Assembly: GCF_021347895.1 (NCBI RefSeq)
Contig: NC_067119.1
Coordinates: forward strand, 10,862,534 to 10,926,533
DNA: 64,000 nt
Reading direction: 5' to 3'
Source of the DNA: Acanthochromis polyacanthus
Taxonomy: Eukaryota; Chordata; Actinopteri; Pomacentridae
In this document: positions 34,267 to 50,744 of the stretch, piece after piece
How positions within the stretch are numbered: the stretch's first letter is position 1
How the letters are laid out: each line of letters begins with the position of its first letter
Notes under the pieces: model-generated
Seen by the model: only the letters and a program-made list of their open reading frames with translations
The model's database searches: none
Told to the model about the DNA's origin: nothing
Position numbers and translations under genes: made by a program

Positions 34267-34586
34267 GGTAGTGTCTACGGATACGGGTCCGTACCCGTAG
34301 CTGCACTTTCCATTTGCCAGACAAATACGGACCCGTACGCGAGTCTCGCGAGTCAAGAAGCTGCTAACCACTGCAAACTGTTGAAAGGTAAGCAAAGGTT
34401 AAGGTTAGGGTTAGTGTTAGGGTCAGGTTTAGGGTCCCTACCTGTCGTACCGATGCTACGGGTCAGTACAGCTAGCGTCTACCGGGAGTCACGTGACCAG
34501 ATCTCGCGTATCTGATTGGCAAATGGCAAGTGCCGTATCCGTAGTCCACAGGCTACGGGTACGGGTCCGTACCTCTAGCAACAACC
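34267..34586. mobile_element. Non-autonomous fold-back element with 9-bp target duplication (Mutator-like?)
   Basis: A 320-bp unit flanked by tattagaaa on both sides (34258-34266 and 34587-34595). The ends are ggtagtgtctacgg.. and the complement of ggttgttgctagagg. Long, imperfect internal inverted repeats pair ctacggatacgg (34275-34286) with ccgtatccgtag (34533-34544), and catttgccag with ttggcaaatg. Each arm also holds its own near-palindrome of ACGGGTCCGTACC type. A 9-bp duplication with G-starting ends fits Mutator-like elements; the superfamily call is inference. There is no coding capacity. Confidence 0.65.
34401..34436 (+). repeat. Telomere-like TTAGGG cluster inside the fold-back element
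   Basis: Contains several degenerate GGTTAGGG/GTTAGGG/GTTTAGGG units in a row. It sits in the loop between the arms of the fold-back element, so it is probably carried by that element and not an interstitial telomere. Confidence 0.7.
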
Positions 34587-34595
34587 TATTAGAAA

Positions 34596-37500
34596 AATAT
34601 TTATGGAGATATAAAATCAGGAGAGAAGTAGAGTAATTTCCTCCTAGACTTCTATACAATCAGATGTTCAAGAGGAGTCGTCCCCTGCTGGCCATTAGAA
34701 AGAATGTAGATTTAATGCACTTCAGCATCGGCTTTACTTATTAGACAAGGAGACAATGTTTAACTGTGAAATACAGTCTATAGTCAGTAACAGCTGTGCA
34801 AGTTGATGTCCTGATGCAAAAAGAGTAGTCCTCCAGTCATAGAAAAGGTCATTACTCTAAACACGATTCCAAAACTGTCAACTTAAACCTCTCCTTTTCA
34901 TTGCCAATTCATCCCACCTCATAAATTATAATTCACTGTATCTAATACTGAAGTAAGTATACTCAAAAAGGCTGAAGTGGTCAAGAGACTTGGGCCAAAG
35001 CACGGCTACTTTTATTAATGTCGACTCCAAGAGTTATTAATTGAGAGATGTTCCCATTTCTTTCACAGTTATTCATAGCAACATATTTCACTTTTTTAAA
35101 GATCCTTTCAAATCTGTTTTCTCAAGGACACTTCAGCTGCTACAACTGACACTCCAACTAGATTTATACAAATTCATCTCTTAGTAGTCTATACTACGTA
35201 CACTGCTAAAAATAACACAAAGTTGATTTTGCTAAACTCTTTTTGTTCGAGCAGCAGCTGAGCAAGATGACATGAAAAAGGCACCATAATGGCAACATCT
35301 GTAGATGATTTTAACCTGACAGATTACAGAGTCATCACACACTATGAGACACTGAGCTGGAATGAGCTCACATATGGCATAGCTATGGGATGCGGTTTGT
35401 CTTGTAGAAGGTGCCTTTGTAACCTGCACAATGACAGCTGTATGCGGGTAGTAAACACGCACGCACACACTCAGAATAGATGCTATCAGCTACAATGAGC
35501 GACAAGGCAGCGAGTGGAGTAGTCAGAAGGGGGCCAGTGTGTGTGTGAGACTGGATTTGGTTTGGGAGTAAATGAGTGCATGTGTGTGAGAGTGCATATA
35601 TAGTTTAGCATGTGTGTGTCGGTGACTGCTATTTTCTGTGTGTGTATGTTGTGCATTTGTGATGATTCTCTCCATCTGTTCTCGCTTCCTGCTTCAGATC
35701 CCAGTTATGTTTTCCTACTGTGATCCTGCTGTTGTTAGCTGTGCATCTAAGGAGCAGGTCTCCCAGTGTGTGTCAGGGAGAGAGTGTGTTGCATAGGGAC
35801 TCCTTTCTACCTCCTACACACACGCACCTTATTCCTTCCTGACTCCCCAGGTTTACAAAGCCTCATTAAGCTGCCCCCCGCAACACAAAGTCTTTCGCTG
35901 AAAACGCACATACACGCCGACACATGCTACTAGCATCTGGTAAGAGTCTGCGATGTCAATAATTTCCTAACCTATGTGTATGTGTCTTGGCAAAAGGTAA
36001 ATCAAAACTGAAGCCATCATCACAGCTGGGTACATCCTCAGTGCTATTTTTTTCCTCTTCCAGGTAATGGACAGTCTCAGAATAACAGCCTGTTTGCTGG
36101 TGTAATCATAAAGACAAAAATGACGCTTCCTGTGCTAGCTGACATAAAAATGCCATTTTGAAGACAGGAAGGTAAATATAAAAACAGATCATGGATGGGG
36201 TAAAGGTTACAGAGAGGTTAATGTTGCAAGGTCAGCCAGATATGTAAGCAGACCTAGAAAATAAAGAATCAAGAGCAACAAAACTAATTGGAATGCAGCT
36301 TTATCTAATTTAAAAGCTTTATTTTAAGCCTATGGACTCTTTAGCAGCACTTTCAATGTGGATTTAATTATCCTGTTATGAATCTATACAAAGCCTAAGC
36401 AGTTGCCTATGGAAACGGCCTGCACCATTGTGAGCATTTGAGTCAATATATAATTGAGAGGGACTTTTGAAGTCCATGGGATATATTCTGCACACATTTT
36501 TATTAAAAGTTAAAAAAAAAACCTACTGTTTTTATGTTTATTATGATCATGTCTTTACAAAATCAATATTTTTTTAATACAGAAACAATCACTTATGAAC
36601 AAAAAAACTACTGGATATCACTAAAATGTCAACTAAATAATCTAATCGTCTAATTTAATAACAACCACCATTTAATGAGCTAAACAATAATAAAATGAGC
36701 TTATTCAAAAATTGTTTTGATTGTGTTTTTTTTATTAAGTTGAGATAATCATGACAGATATTTCTTTTTTTTTTGTTGCTAATATATCAAATTTTATATG
36801 GAAAATAATAAATTGTATCTGTGTCCGAGAAATCACTTTCAACAAAGTTACCCATTACAAAAACACCTCTCAAGGAAGTGTGTTTATTCCAAATCACATG
36901 ACCTGCTCCACATGATGCCATTTCCTCCTGAAGAAAAGACTGCCAAGAGTCCAAGGGATGTTCTTTCTCCTGTTTCTTAGTTATTTATACAAAGTTGTGG
37001 AATTTTCGCATGTTAACAGTGTTACTACAATGTCTTTATAAATAACTTTTAATTTCAATTTTACTCAATTGTATATATAATATTTAGAAGAATCTTTCCC
37101 TAAAAATGCCATGTGGTGTTTGGTTATAGGCGGCCATGTTGATTTTTGGCCTGAAAACAGCAAAATGTCAACTATGATACCTGTCAGCTATGTGACAAAA
37201 AGTCCCACAATTATACATTGACCCATTTACTCTTCTTTGCTGCTTTGTCTGTGGTGACACAACTCTGCACTTGCATTTTTAAGCCTTTTTTTTTTGCTTA
37301 TTTGTGTACTTGAAACAATGGCAGCTGAAATGCAGCACATCATATTAAAAATGTTGAACAATGGTCGCAGATCAGAAAGAAGATGTCAGAATCGACTGAT
37401 TGTGCACACAGATTGGAGTTATGAGCTATGAAAACAAGAAGACTGTATATGACTTTACTGGCAGAATGTTTGCCAACGGCTACTTGAGTTTGCATTCTGA

Positions 37501-40500
37501 GAAAGCCAAACAGAATAACAGGCTTTTAAATATCTTGTTTCACTGAAGCATTGTCATGGTGTAGCAGCGTACTGCAATCTGCGTGGGTGCAACATCTTGT
37601 TATATTTCTATGCTCTACCTACGTCAGTTCAATTCAGAAGCATGAATCAAACTTAACACTATTGTAGCATCTATTTTGTTCAGTTTGTATTGCTGCAATT
37701 TACAAACTGAATGAACCCTATAAGAAGACCTTGGAAATCAGAAGCAGGACATAGAAGATCATAATGGTTTTTAAGCTGCACTAATTAATTTTTAAATTTA
37801 AACTGGGAACTCTGTGTAAGGTGTTACTAGTATGACAAGCATGTTTAACAACGTGTTTTAGAATCTTTTGGCTTTGGTTTAACTTCATGTTTTAGTTCAG
37901 TTTCAGTGCTCATATTAAAAAAAATCCACTATCTGTTTTTTTTGTAAATTTTTAATTTGTACATGAAAAACAAGCAGAGAACTTGACAACAAACATAAAA
38001 TAATGCAATAAAGTTTTACTTTCTTCTGCTTATTTGTGGCCGAAAATGCAAAAATGTATGTATCAATAAAGGCAAAGTGCAGTTTAAACAGATTTGGCTA
38101 AAAAAAATAAAAAAATCTTAACTTCCATGAGGCATCTGCTCCATGAACAAGATGAAAAATGAGGGAAAACCAAACATCAGATCAATGAGGACACTGTAAC
38201 AACCCTCAAATTAATACATGAAACAAATTGAATAACTGCATTAGATGTGAGTACAAAGGGATCATTGCGACCTCAGCTTTGTTGTCCAACATTATGGTTT
38301 GACTCTTGCAATTTTGTTGAGCAGACATGCTGACAGTTCCTCTAGAACAGTAGAGTGCGTATCTGGCTGGGTTAATTGATCCCACTCTCTTCTTTTCCCT
38401 CTCTACTGTCTATCTGGCTTGTTTTCGTTCCACTGCCAATCTTTTAGTACTGTTCATAAAATTGGCCCAGATTGCTCCATGTATTTTTACCAGCAGAAGA
38501 AAGCCAGCATATTGGCATTTGTGTATATTAGCTACCAGGCTACAGTATAAATCTGTATTGATGATATGGCAGCCCTTATGGGACAAGGTAGAAGAGAACC
38601 AATCCTGGAGCCTATTGACTGGTGTGGAATTGCTTTTGTAATATTGTTTGGAAAGACAGACGACTATGAGAAAAACAAAAGGGAGGAAAAAAAAAAAACT
38701 TACAGCCTTGCTGTGATTTTTTTTGGTTTCTTTTATTGTTGTAGCCCTCTCAGAAAAAAAGTGCTCAGAGGGCTGAAGAGATGAGAAATAACAGAAAGAG
38801 AGGGAAAAAAACAGGAGAGGAATCGATAAACAGAGGGAACGAGGGATGCAAATGCCTGAGAAACCAAGAGGCAGGGAAGTGGAATATGAATTAAAAGAAA
38901 GAGAAAGAACAGCGCGATATAAGAAGAAAAAAAAACACAGGATATATGCTGGATTGAGAATGAGGAGGAGAGTGATAGCTGTAATTATTTTGATGAGGAG
39001 TCTTGCATGATTGCAACAGAACTGAGTGAGGAGTAGAAGACCTACTGTTTAAATGAGCGTGTTGGTGTATTTACTATTCGCTTGTCATTTTAGTGAGCTG
39101 CTGCAACACCCAGTGGGATCACCGTTGTTATCGTCTCCTTCACGGGGAGCTGGGAAATATGGTAATATCAGCAGTTTCTGTGTTACATCCCAGCCACAGA
39201 ATACAAAAGTGACAAGCACAGCGTATAGATGTATAACGCTGAAGTGGCGCACTTTAACTCCCTACTTGCTGAACCACTTCATGTTAGGTATTATGGATGT
39301 ATCACCCTCAGTACTTTGCGCTTAAAAGAGAACTCTGGCAGATTTCAACCTGATGTAGATTCCATTATTGTCGCTATTGTGACTAAGTGTCATGCTAACT
39401 CTTAAGCTTCATTTTGAGAGATAAAGGGAAAGGAGAAATCACACAAAACAGCATTTGTTGAGAAGAAATTAGTTGCCTGGAATGGACATTTGCTAACAGT
39501 ATTGGAGATCTCCATCCATGAATATTTGTCATCAGACCTAAAAACAGGCATGCTGGTTTGTTTACATGCATGAATCTGACTTTCACTGAGGGGTTGGAGG
39601 CAAATGGGCAACAGGAAGTCCTGGAAGACAGCACTTCCTGCTTTCTAGCCAATACATGAGTGGTTCTGTTAATTACTAGTAGTGATTTTACAGAGTTTCC
39701 ATTTCATTGTACATCACAAAAATATAAAATATTTACAAAATTAGAAAAACAGACAATTATTTAATTTAAACACTGCCATCTCTGTGATGGTGTTTCATCG
39801 TGCGAAAATCAATAACAAAAGGCCGAGACCAGCTTTACCAAACATTCAGCTCTCCATATAAAAGTAATAGTTCCAGTTATTTTTTTGTGTTTACTTTGAG
39901 TCCAATTTAAAGGCAAACTTTAAAAAGAAAGAAAATCACATAACAATCATCTCTCTTTGAAAAGCTGCATGGAACAAATTGCTCCCAACTAAAGGCGGTT
40001 TTCCCAAATCTTTTCAATGAAGTTGAAGAGTGCAAAGTTATCACATCTGGAGCCAAAACAGCAACATTAATTGTAAATGAAGGTGGAAATTCACTGAAAT
40101 TTTCCTTTAACTGTTCTGGCCAGACTTTACCAATCCACAATAAATAGAGCTTTTGATCTAAAGAGAAAAGTTGGATGTTAATTTGACTCTCATTTCTAAT
40201 AACCTTTACTCAGACATATTATTTGGTCTTTTAGACATAATACATAATCTTAAATTGCCATGAGGGATAATTATAACACTTTATGACTCAATTAAACATT
40301 TGTAATATATTTAAAATCAGGCTCATTCCTTAACATTAATCCTTAAACAGTGAACAGATGCAAAGCTGACCACACTTAACCCTTGAATAATTCAGTTGAC
40401 ATTGAATAAATCTACGAAATGAGTATTTGTAAGTTTTATTATGATGTTAATCAGAGATGTCAATCATTTTCAGCTTATCGTCTCATCTACTGGTTCCTCC

Positions 40501-43215
40501 TCTCAACATGCTCTCACATCTGCTCCCTCTTTTCTTTATCACTCTCTTATTTTCCAGCTATTGATATCTCTAGTTTAATTTATTCTCCTGATTTGCATGC
40601 AGGTAAAGTTCATGCAAAGACTTGCTTTTTTTTGACAAAACAGTTCCTGGAAGTGCTGCCGAAAGGAAGCAAAAGTCAGGAATCTTATATTATGGAAGGT
40701 CTTGTAGAATGTTTGCATTTGAGATTTCACCACATTTCAGCAAATGTGTTAATCTTTAAAGCCAAAAGACTTTATCTGAGAAGTCATTTTTCAATGCAGT
40801 GAGTCGATATTAGTTGTTCTTGTAACCTGCTGTTGTTGGTAAGAAGGAATACTAAAGGACACACCTAAATCTAATCCTTACAGTGACAATAGTGGCAATC
40901 GTTGCTTATTTGCAGTCTAGATTTCTGTTTTATAAATTCAGAACTTCCAAATGCTGCTAACTCAACCCTAATAATTCCTGGGGCATTAAAAAGTTCAAAT
41001 CTGGACATTTTTTGAGGTCAAAACTATTACGGTAGTCAAACACTAAAAGCATGCCAGGAAAAGTAGATAAAATATTGGTTTCCTGAAAAGATCTTGCAGT
41101 TGAAAAGGACTATTGCTCTTTGTGCTTTACTACATTTCTGTTTTCTTTCCCCAGTCCTCTGAATTACAACTCAATCAAACTGCGTTTATTGACATCTATT
41201 AATAAAGGCCTCTCATTAATGACTAGCAGCATTTAAAGCTGCTTTTTGTATTAAAAATCTTTTTCTCGTTCTTTACCTCAGTCAGTCTCTGCTTTATGTC
41301 GTCAGTTATACACTCCTTTCAACTTGAAGCTAATTCAGTCCTCTCTTAGGCCATGTTCACACTAACAATAGCACTGATGCAAAAAAGAAGTAATAATACA
41401 TATTTCTAATTCATCTCAGTGAGACCACTGTGTCGGCACAGCAGGATATTCTGGCAAAAAGTTGAACCGTGCTTAACTTTTGCTGCAAAGCACAAGAATG
41501 CCGAACTAGAAGAATCCCTACTTCACCTTGCCGCTTGGGTTATTCAACAGAAGCAACTTTGCTTCTTCCACAGCAAATTGAATTTTTTCTACACAAAATA
41601 CCACAAAGAGGGTTCATTTTACCAAGACTATAAAATCTTTGCTTTTAGCCCTGCTCTAAATGGCTTCAGTTACAGTTGAGCTGCTACTGTAGGAAGCAAA
41701 ATATTTGACCACACAGCAACCAAGGATGCAGACACAGATTTCTCTCTCAGAGCTTATTTTAGCAGGCATTAATGCAGAACTCACAACACAGCCTTTGCTT
41801 TTAACTCTTGACTCATCTGAGTTTGGCCCATAAAATGGCCAGTTTGGTGGGGCAAAATGGCAGCTTGGAAATAGGCCAGAGGTAGCTACAGGTTGACACG
41901 TAGTCTGAACAAGTCGTGTTCTGGTCACTATTTCACGCTCGTTATGTTGTCTGACAACAGAAACAGAAGCACAGAGGGCAGGAGAGAAGTAAACAGAGGC
42001 AAAAGACTGACGACGGCTAAATTCAGTTTGCACTGGAGCACAACATGGGAGAGGAAATCACAGCAACCCACACAGTTCTTGATTATTGTTTTCATATTAG
42101 TCTTACATTTCCCACCATCTCTGAATGCCCCCCAGCATTACAATTTCCACAGAACTCTAAGCTGCAGGCAAACAATCAAAGCTAATGGTAAAAATAGCCA
42201 TATTAATGTGCTACCACTAAGGAATTTCCTATTGTTGTAGTGACATTGCCATCAAAAATGCAAGTAATTCACTGGATCTTCAGTTGTCTAAATGCTGGGA
42301 ATGCACAGGGACTTTTGGGTTCACTCGTACAACCAACAGCAGAACACTTGATCTGCTTTTATGGTGACTGATGCCTGTTAAAGCTAACAGAAGCAGCTCT
42401 AGAGTGTAAGTAAACCTGTCTAACTACGAGGCCACTGCTTTTTCTGAAGGGCTCATCTTGCTAGCAGCTAACAGTTTTTTAAATTTCTGACTGGCCTGTA
42501 AAGATGGGAAGCTATCCTCCTTTTTTTCTTTTGTTTTACACCTTAAATTTTTAAAGACATAAAACATGATAAAAATACCTCACCCTATGGACACTTTAAA
42601 CCCAAATTATTTGCTCAAAAATATTAGCTTGGTCATGTTAATCTATTTTTTCCAATGCTTCCATTGTTTTCTTAACATGAATTAATTACAGTGGACCATT
42701 TGTTTCAGATCTGTAAGTGAATTGCATGTGTGAAAATATGAGACAAAGGAATAATTTAAGCTTTAATTACATCAAGAGATGCGTAAATCCGGCTAAGATA
42801 GGATGCATTTTCAAATGTTTGTGTGTGTGTGTGTGAAAGAAAGAAAAGGAGATTCTCACTTTTCACAAAAGCCTTGCTCACATGTGTGCTAAAGCATTGT
42901 TACTTAGCTAACGAGCTGTGTTTAAGGCTCCCAAGTGGATTTCTAAATCCTTCAGAGAATTTTCTCCCCATTCATTAAGCCTCTACAAACACACACACAT
43001 ACCCCAGGCATGATACAGAGCGCAGATGGAGTCCAGTACAAGCACAGTGTTTGCAGACATGAGCATTTGCACATACATGTACTGTGTGTATTTCTTTACT
43101 GCAGGTGCACGCTTTACATTTCTGTGTGTTTGTGGCAGAAAAGTCAAGGAGAAAAACTCTCAGCTCACAATGTCTTACTCATAAGAAACACACTCATTCG
43201 CCTTCCACTCTTGCA
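34596..43215. other. Long gene-free AT-rich stretch
   Basis: No coding exon, RNA gene or recognisable transposon was supported across about 8.6 kb. The purine-rich tract at 38760-38940 and homopolymer runs account for most short frames. Confidence 0.5.
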
Positions 43216-44580
<1,365 letters not shown>

Positions 44581-44742
44581 TCATTCCACTTGATTTCGCT
44601 GTCGTTCGCTGTCGTAAAACGCAGACAGGTTGTGGATGTTGATCTTCCTCGCCTTGTCGTTCAGATCCTTCTCAGGGATCTCGATGGTGTCGTTCTGGAC
44701 TCCGTAGCGGTTCCTCTGGTAGGCCACCTGCTCGGCCACCAG
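44581..44742 (-). CDS. Conserved-looking terminal coding exon of an unidentified host gene
   Basis: On the minus strand an acceptor-like caccaacag (44743-44751) is followed by 53 sense codons and TGA (44583-44581). The product starts [19 protein letters not shown], continues [19 protein letters not shown], then [15 protein letters not shown]. Third codon positions are overwhelmingly G or C (GTG GCC GAG CAG GTG GCC TAC CAG...), in sharp contrast to the AT-rich surroundings; that is the signature of a genuine conserved vertebrate exon. It lacks a start ATG, so upstream exons must lie at higher coordinates, possibly beyond the window. A small direct duplication (cgctgtcgtt twice, about 44598-44615) lies near the end and may have altered the last residues. 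I do not recognise the gene. Confidence 0.6.
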   Translation of the reverse strand: MVAEQVAYQRNRYGVQNDTIEIPEKDLNDKARKINIHNLSAFYDSERQRNQVE

Positions 44743-44751
44743 CTGTTGGTG

Positions 44752-45623
44752 ACACATGCATTTTGAAGCACAGATTTAAAAGGAGAGGAAAGAGAGTCAA
44801 AGTTGTATTACCTTTAGGCCAATTATTTTTTTAAAAAAGAACTTCTGTTATGTCTGGACTGACACGTCAGAAATTATCTGCAAATCCAGTTTAGGCAAGA
44901 GTTACTGTAAAGAAAATAGGTAACTTTGCAACATTTGGACCAGGTTTACAACTGAGTATCATCTAAAAGTGACAGTTATTTTGAAATCAGTTTCCAAAGG
45001 ATGTAAAATCAGACGCACTGTGATAAAGCAGCGGTAGAACAGAGAATTATGTTGCATTCTGTTGCATTGACATGTATGTCTCTTTATACTTAAATTGTCC
45101 TTTATGAAAGTGTTTTTATATTGTGTTATGGCTGAAACCGCGACCAGGGTCTAATTTCGTATTGTTTCGTGTGCAAATGTGGAATGATATGACAATAAAA
45201 AACCTTTTGATCTTTTTTGACCTTTTGAAAAAGTCAATAAAACTCAAGGTAGAGGAGTTTCTAGTTCAGTTTAGTATATTTACAATCCGGTATTGATCTT
45301 GTTTTGGTGGAAAAAAAGGAATCTTTTTTTAAGGCTACACCAAGCAGCTACATTTCTTTACTTGCATGTCTCAACTGTCTGCTTATCTGATTCTTTCAAA
45401 TGCTAAGAAATAACTTTTGCTTCCCCTGCAGCCTAATTGAAGCAGCCGTTAAGCAGATCAGCAGTAAAAACAAAGACTCCCCCACATGGTGGCATCTCTA
45501 AGATGCAGGTTAGATGCCCTGTGGGGTATTTCTGCAGTGGCTGCAAATGTGAGGTCAGAAGTTCACAAAAAATAGCAGCAAGCGCAACCATTTCTCCAAT
45601 GTGACACCAGCTCTGAGCCAACA
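44752..45623. other. No gene recognised; possible retroposon tail near 45130-45240
   Basis: The segment tgacaataaaaaaccttttgatc followed by ttttttgacc-type units resembles the 3' end of a fish non-LTR element. No body is recognisable. Confidence 0.3.
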
Positions 45624-45693
45624 ACACACGCGCACACACGCACGCACGCACGCAGACACACACACACACACGCACACACACGTGCACACGCAC

Positions 45694-45740
<47 letters not shown>
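45624..45740. repeat. (CA)n microsatellite with CACG units
   Basis: Interrupted CA/CACG at 45624-45700, then an uninterrupted CA run to 45740. Confidence 0.96.
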
Positions 45741-45741
<1 letters not shown>

Positions 45742-46010
45742 GAAGTTTCATGATGGGCAGAAGTTGCTTCCTGTGATGTCATGCTCATATCCCCCCGATG
45801 CCACAAACACACACACATTTTTTTGTGTGCATATACGTGCACACAACCATTGCTATCCTACCCTTAATATAAAAACACACCTACAGACACAAGAGATGTC
45901 TCAGTTGCTGCAGTTGCTCCCCTCTAGGGACCCATGCAGGAGAGCACAATGTAAATTGTATTCCCTGCCATTGTCTCTGTTTGCCCATTTTTCTTCTGCC
46001 CCCTACAAGA

Positions 46011-46069
46011 CACACACACACACGAACACACACACACACACACACACGAACACACACACACACACACAG
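46011..46069. repeat. (CA)n microsatellite interrupted by GAA
   Basis: Three CA runs separated by two cacgaaca interruptions. Confidence 0.95.
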
Positions 46070-46222
46070 AGGTGCACCAGGCTTGGTTCTCCACTATCGC
46101 TGCAGAAAAGCGAGCACTATTGTTATTATTGTTGTTCTTGTTGGAGATTGCACTGTCAGCAGAAAATGCCACTGGTTTCTACATACTGTGTGTATAAAAC
46201 ACAGGCAGGGATCGAAAGGGAC

Positions 46223-48977
<2,755 letters not shown>

Positions 48978-49057
48978 ACACCCCCTGTCAAAAGTTTTGA
49001 GACACTTTCTCATTCAAATAAATTAGAAACAGTCTCAAAACTTTTGACAGGGGGTGT
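48978..49057. mobile_element. Minimal palindromic Tc1-like end pair
   Basis: An 80-bp unit made of two perfect 26-bp inverted arms (48978-49003 acaccccctgtcaaaagtt.. and 49032-49057) separated by 28 bp (actttctcattcaaataaat.. ..). The arm resembles terminal repeats of fish Tc1-like transposons (cccctgtcaaaagttttgag). No coding sequence lies between the ends. A TA follows the right end, but the left flank has no clear TA. Confidence 0.7.
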
Positions 49058-50707
49058 ATACATATCAGTAACAAAGTCAACTACTGGAGGTCAGCAGGAA
49101 GAAAATTTAAGGCTGGTGAGTATTAGTTGTGCATTTTCAAGTTTAACTATCTCTACGTGCAGGCGTCATCGTTAACATAGTCGTTTGCCTTATTATGACG
49201 CAGCAACAAATGCAATCAGGGCTGCACTGGTTAGAATTACAGTAAAGCAAAAAATGTGGACTGTCATTTAAATCATGAATACATAGGTAGTCCTAATCAG
49301 GAGCTCACAGATCATGCTGCATACAGTATAAATGGAGTTTTCTTCACTGGATAATGATTCTAGTTAAAACTATACACATTGTGTTCTGTGAATGTGGATT
49401 GTACAAAGAGTGTTTCCAGTCTTGTATCGCAAAGAAATGCCATTCACCGCCACTCCATTGGTGCCGTTTTAGAGTTGCACCTCAAATTAGATCAAATTTA
49501 ACCAAGCTAACTAGCTCTTTTGGTAATTTGAATTAAACGTCTTAATTGAAGTGGACAAAAAAAAGTACAAAATACAACACGCCAATTATAGCTACAGCTG
49601 TTATTCTATGCATTTAACTAATAGCTGTGTATGTTATGTGCTAAAAATGTGTTCAGACCCTCTCTCAAGTTGGAGACTGGATCCTGCTGCTGCTGTTGTT
49701 TTGTTTGAAATCTATTTGTTTCGAGCTGTATATGAGTTGGTGGTGTTGTGTTACTGAAGGAGATGGAGCTCAGGAGGCAGAGCTCAGCTCCGGTGTGCTC
49801 CAGCCCAATTAAACCCCTGCTCCTACTAGACCCTGAGTTCATGAACTGTTTTAAACTGAATCATCCGTGATGCTGTCAATCAGCAGCAGAGCATATAAAA
49901 TCAGACTTTTAGCCATAAAATATATTGGATTATTACTTTAACTCATGTAGTTATCAAAGCATATCAAGAAATTTCCAGAGAGCAAAAGTTGATTTGTTTC
50001 TTACCCAGTTATTCCTTCTGGGGTTGGAGCAGCAGTTCAGTCAGCATGCAGTTAAAAAAAAAAAAAAAGTGGAACTGCCATCGCTTAATTTTTAAAGTAG
50101 TGGCAATAACAGAGCAGCAGGAACCCACCCAGTGATGGAAGACAGATATCACAGTGAGTTTTTCACAGTTTTCATCAGGATATGCGTCACATGGGGTTTG
50201 CTGAGGCAGCTGGAGAAATTAGAGCCCAACACATCCATCATATTTACATATATTCATTGATAGTTTTTGGTGTGCATGTCTCATCCAGTCAACCACAACA
50301 GCCCTCCCTGCCTCTCTTCTTTCCTTCTTCCTCTTTTTCTCTATTCTTTCTTCCTTTACCCTTCCTCCCTCCCTCACACACATACAAATACAGCCAATCC
50401 CGGTCCGCTCCATCCCTATCATAAATTCTGGGCAGTAGGTATAGCTGGCTACCAAGCCATAATATAAGCAGATGAGATTGAGCGAGGGCCAGCTTCCTTT
50501 AACAAAGAGTCAAAAGGACAAAGCTCGGCCATTGTGAGTCAGGGCCATAATGAAAGCATTAAGATAACTCTTCAATATTTATGAAAGTGTGCTGGTCTCA
50601 GGCCATGCGCAGACACAGAACAGCAGTCTGTTGGGCCATTCATTATGTGAATTGATTTAGTTGAGTTTTCCCCAGTGGTCCCTCTGTGATATCAAGTTTC
50701 ATCGTTG

Positions 50708-50744
<37 letters not shown>

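Noticed and set aside
35289..35498. A forward frame starting MATSVDDFNLTDYRV
   Set aside because: Looks protein-like at first, but has no G/C third-position bias, ends in CA-rich sequence and matches nothing I know.
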